Shown here one piece after another: positions 63,636 through 64,000 of a DNA stretch of 64,000 nucleotides (the first letter of the stretch is position 1; every line of letters begins with the position of its first letter). A model generated the notes under the pieces. The model was not told the DNA's origin. It searched no databases and worked only from the letters and a program-made list of their open reading frames with translations. The translations under genes were made by a program, and so were the position numbers. Origin of the DNA: Yeosuana sp043876835 (lineage in GTDB: Bacteria > Bacteroidota > Bacteroidia > Flavobacteriales > Flavobacteriaceae); contig NZ_JBAWJZ010000003.1 in assembly GCF_043876835.1 (NCBI RefSeq), forward strand, positions 1 through 64,000, written 5' to 3'.

Positions 63636-64000
63636 GAAAATTTTTACTTTTTTTTATAATAATTGCTGTTGGTGTTATATTTATTTTCAGGCTTTTTTAT
63701 CTGCAAGTCTACACCCCACAAACACATGATTTATATGAAGATAATGCGATAAGAAAGGTATTTGACTACCCAAAAAGAGGATTTGTTTTTGATAGAAATG
63801 GCGAGCTTTTAGTTTCAAACCAACCATCATACGATGTCATGTTTATTCCTAGAGAAGTAAAACCCTTAGATACTTTAGAATTTTGCGAGTTGCTAAAAAT
63901 AAATAAAGATCAATTTATTGAAATTTACAATAAAGCACATCGCTATTCACCATGGCTTCCATCTGTTTTTATTCCTCATTTATCTAAAGAAGATTATGCT
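63632..64000 (+). CDS. mrdA: Penicillin-binding protein 2, 5' part
   Basis: The first 123 codons are inside the window; the gene runs past its right edge. An N-terminal membrane helix (4-22) is followed by LFYLQVYTP and the PBP dimerisation motif KRGFVFDRNGELLVSNQPSYDV. The transpeptidase domain is beyond the edge. ATG 63632 overlaps the mreD stop, keeping it in the mre operon. Confidence 0.93.
   Translation, partial: MRKFLLFFIIIAVGVIFIFRLFYLQVYTPQTHDLYEDNAIRKVFDYPKRGFVFDRNGELLVSNQPSYDVMFIPREVKPLDTLEFCELLKINKDQFIEIYNKAHRYSPWLPSVFIPHLSKEDYA

Overview
The window is chromosomal DNA from a member of the Flavobacteriaceae (Bacteroidota). It is AT-rich and carries the gliding/type IX secretion core gldK-gldL-gldM-gldN. 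It also carries exosortase F, a hybrid histidine kinase/AraC regulator, TAnnTTTG-type promoters, and flavobacterial gene orders such as topA-ureohydrolase-gldKLMN and lptE-TPR-secG-groESL. The genus cannot be named from the sequence.

Positions 1-9021 form an accessory region. Small unrelated genes all lie on the + strand, and each gene or short gene group is followed by an imperfect palindrome. Seven palindromes are about 131-134 bp, one is about 69 bp, and the last is cut short. Each palindrome begins with a (R)YYYAAC-like box and ends with a GTTRRRY-like box. The few bases at the left end of every cassette are the reverse complement of the bases that open the palindrome at its right end. 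This is the layout expected for integron gene cassettes joined at G/TT, yet no integron integrase is visible. Cargo includes an Imm33-like protein, a nucleotidyltransferase, two RibD/DHFR-like reductases with a lipoprotein hydrolase, small membrane and unknown proteins, an outer-membrane barrel protein and a DUF3500 protein.

Positions 9022-12491 hold a second, distinct unit. A gene-free array of four degenerate direct repeats of roughly 270-345 bp carries GCAAC motifs spaced exactly 11 bp apart. It is followed by an unknown gene and a 438-residue tyrosine recombinase, both on the - strand and overlapping, directly downstream of an initiator tRNA-Met gene. This looks like a small tRNA-associated integrated element or its remnant, and the phased motifs are candidate protein-binding sites.

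From 12.8 kb onward the content is conventional chromosome. It comprises a plant-type LRR secreted protein, an RND efflux operon (TolC, RND pump, MFP), an ABC-F ATPase, DUF983, a DAO-type oxidoreductase, gldNMLK, a degenerate ureohydrolase, topA and a membrane protein. On the + strand follow miaB, a sigma-54 activator, lptE, a TPR protein, secG and groES-groEL. On the - strand follow an esterase lipoprotein, a hybrid two-component regulator, a dipeptidyl peptidase IV, and a copper/heavy-metal resistance block. That block contains a CopA-type ATPase, an HMA-AraC fusion regulator, an HMA lipoprotein, CusB, CusC, CusA and a HYC_CC_PP protein. The window then has exosortase F and its partner, a free-methionine sulfoxide reductase, a MacB-like permease, purH, and the rod-shape operon mreB-mreC-mreD-mrdA, with mrdA running off the right edge.
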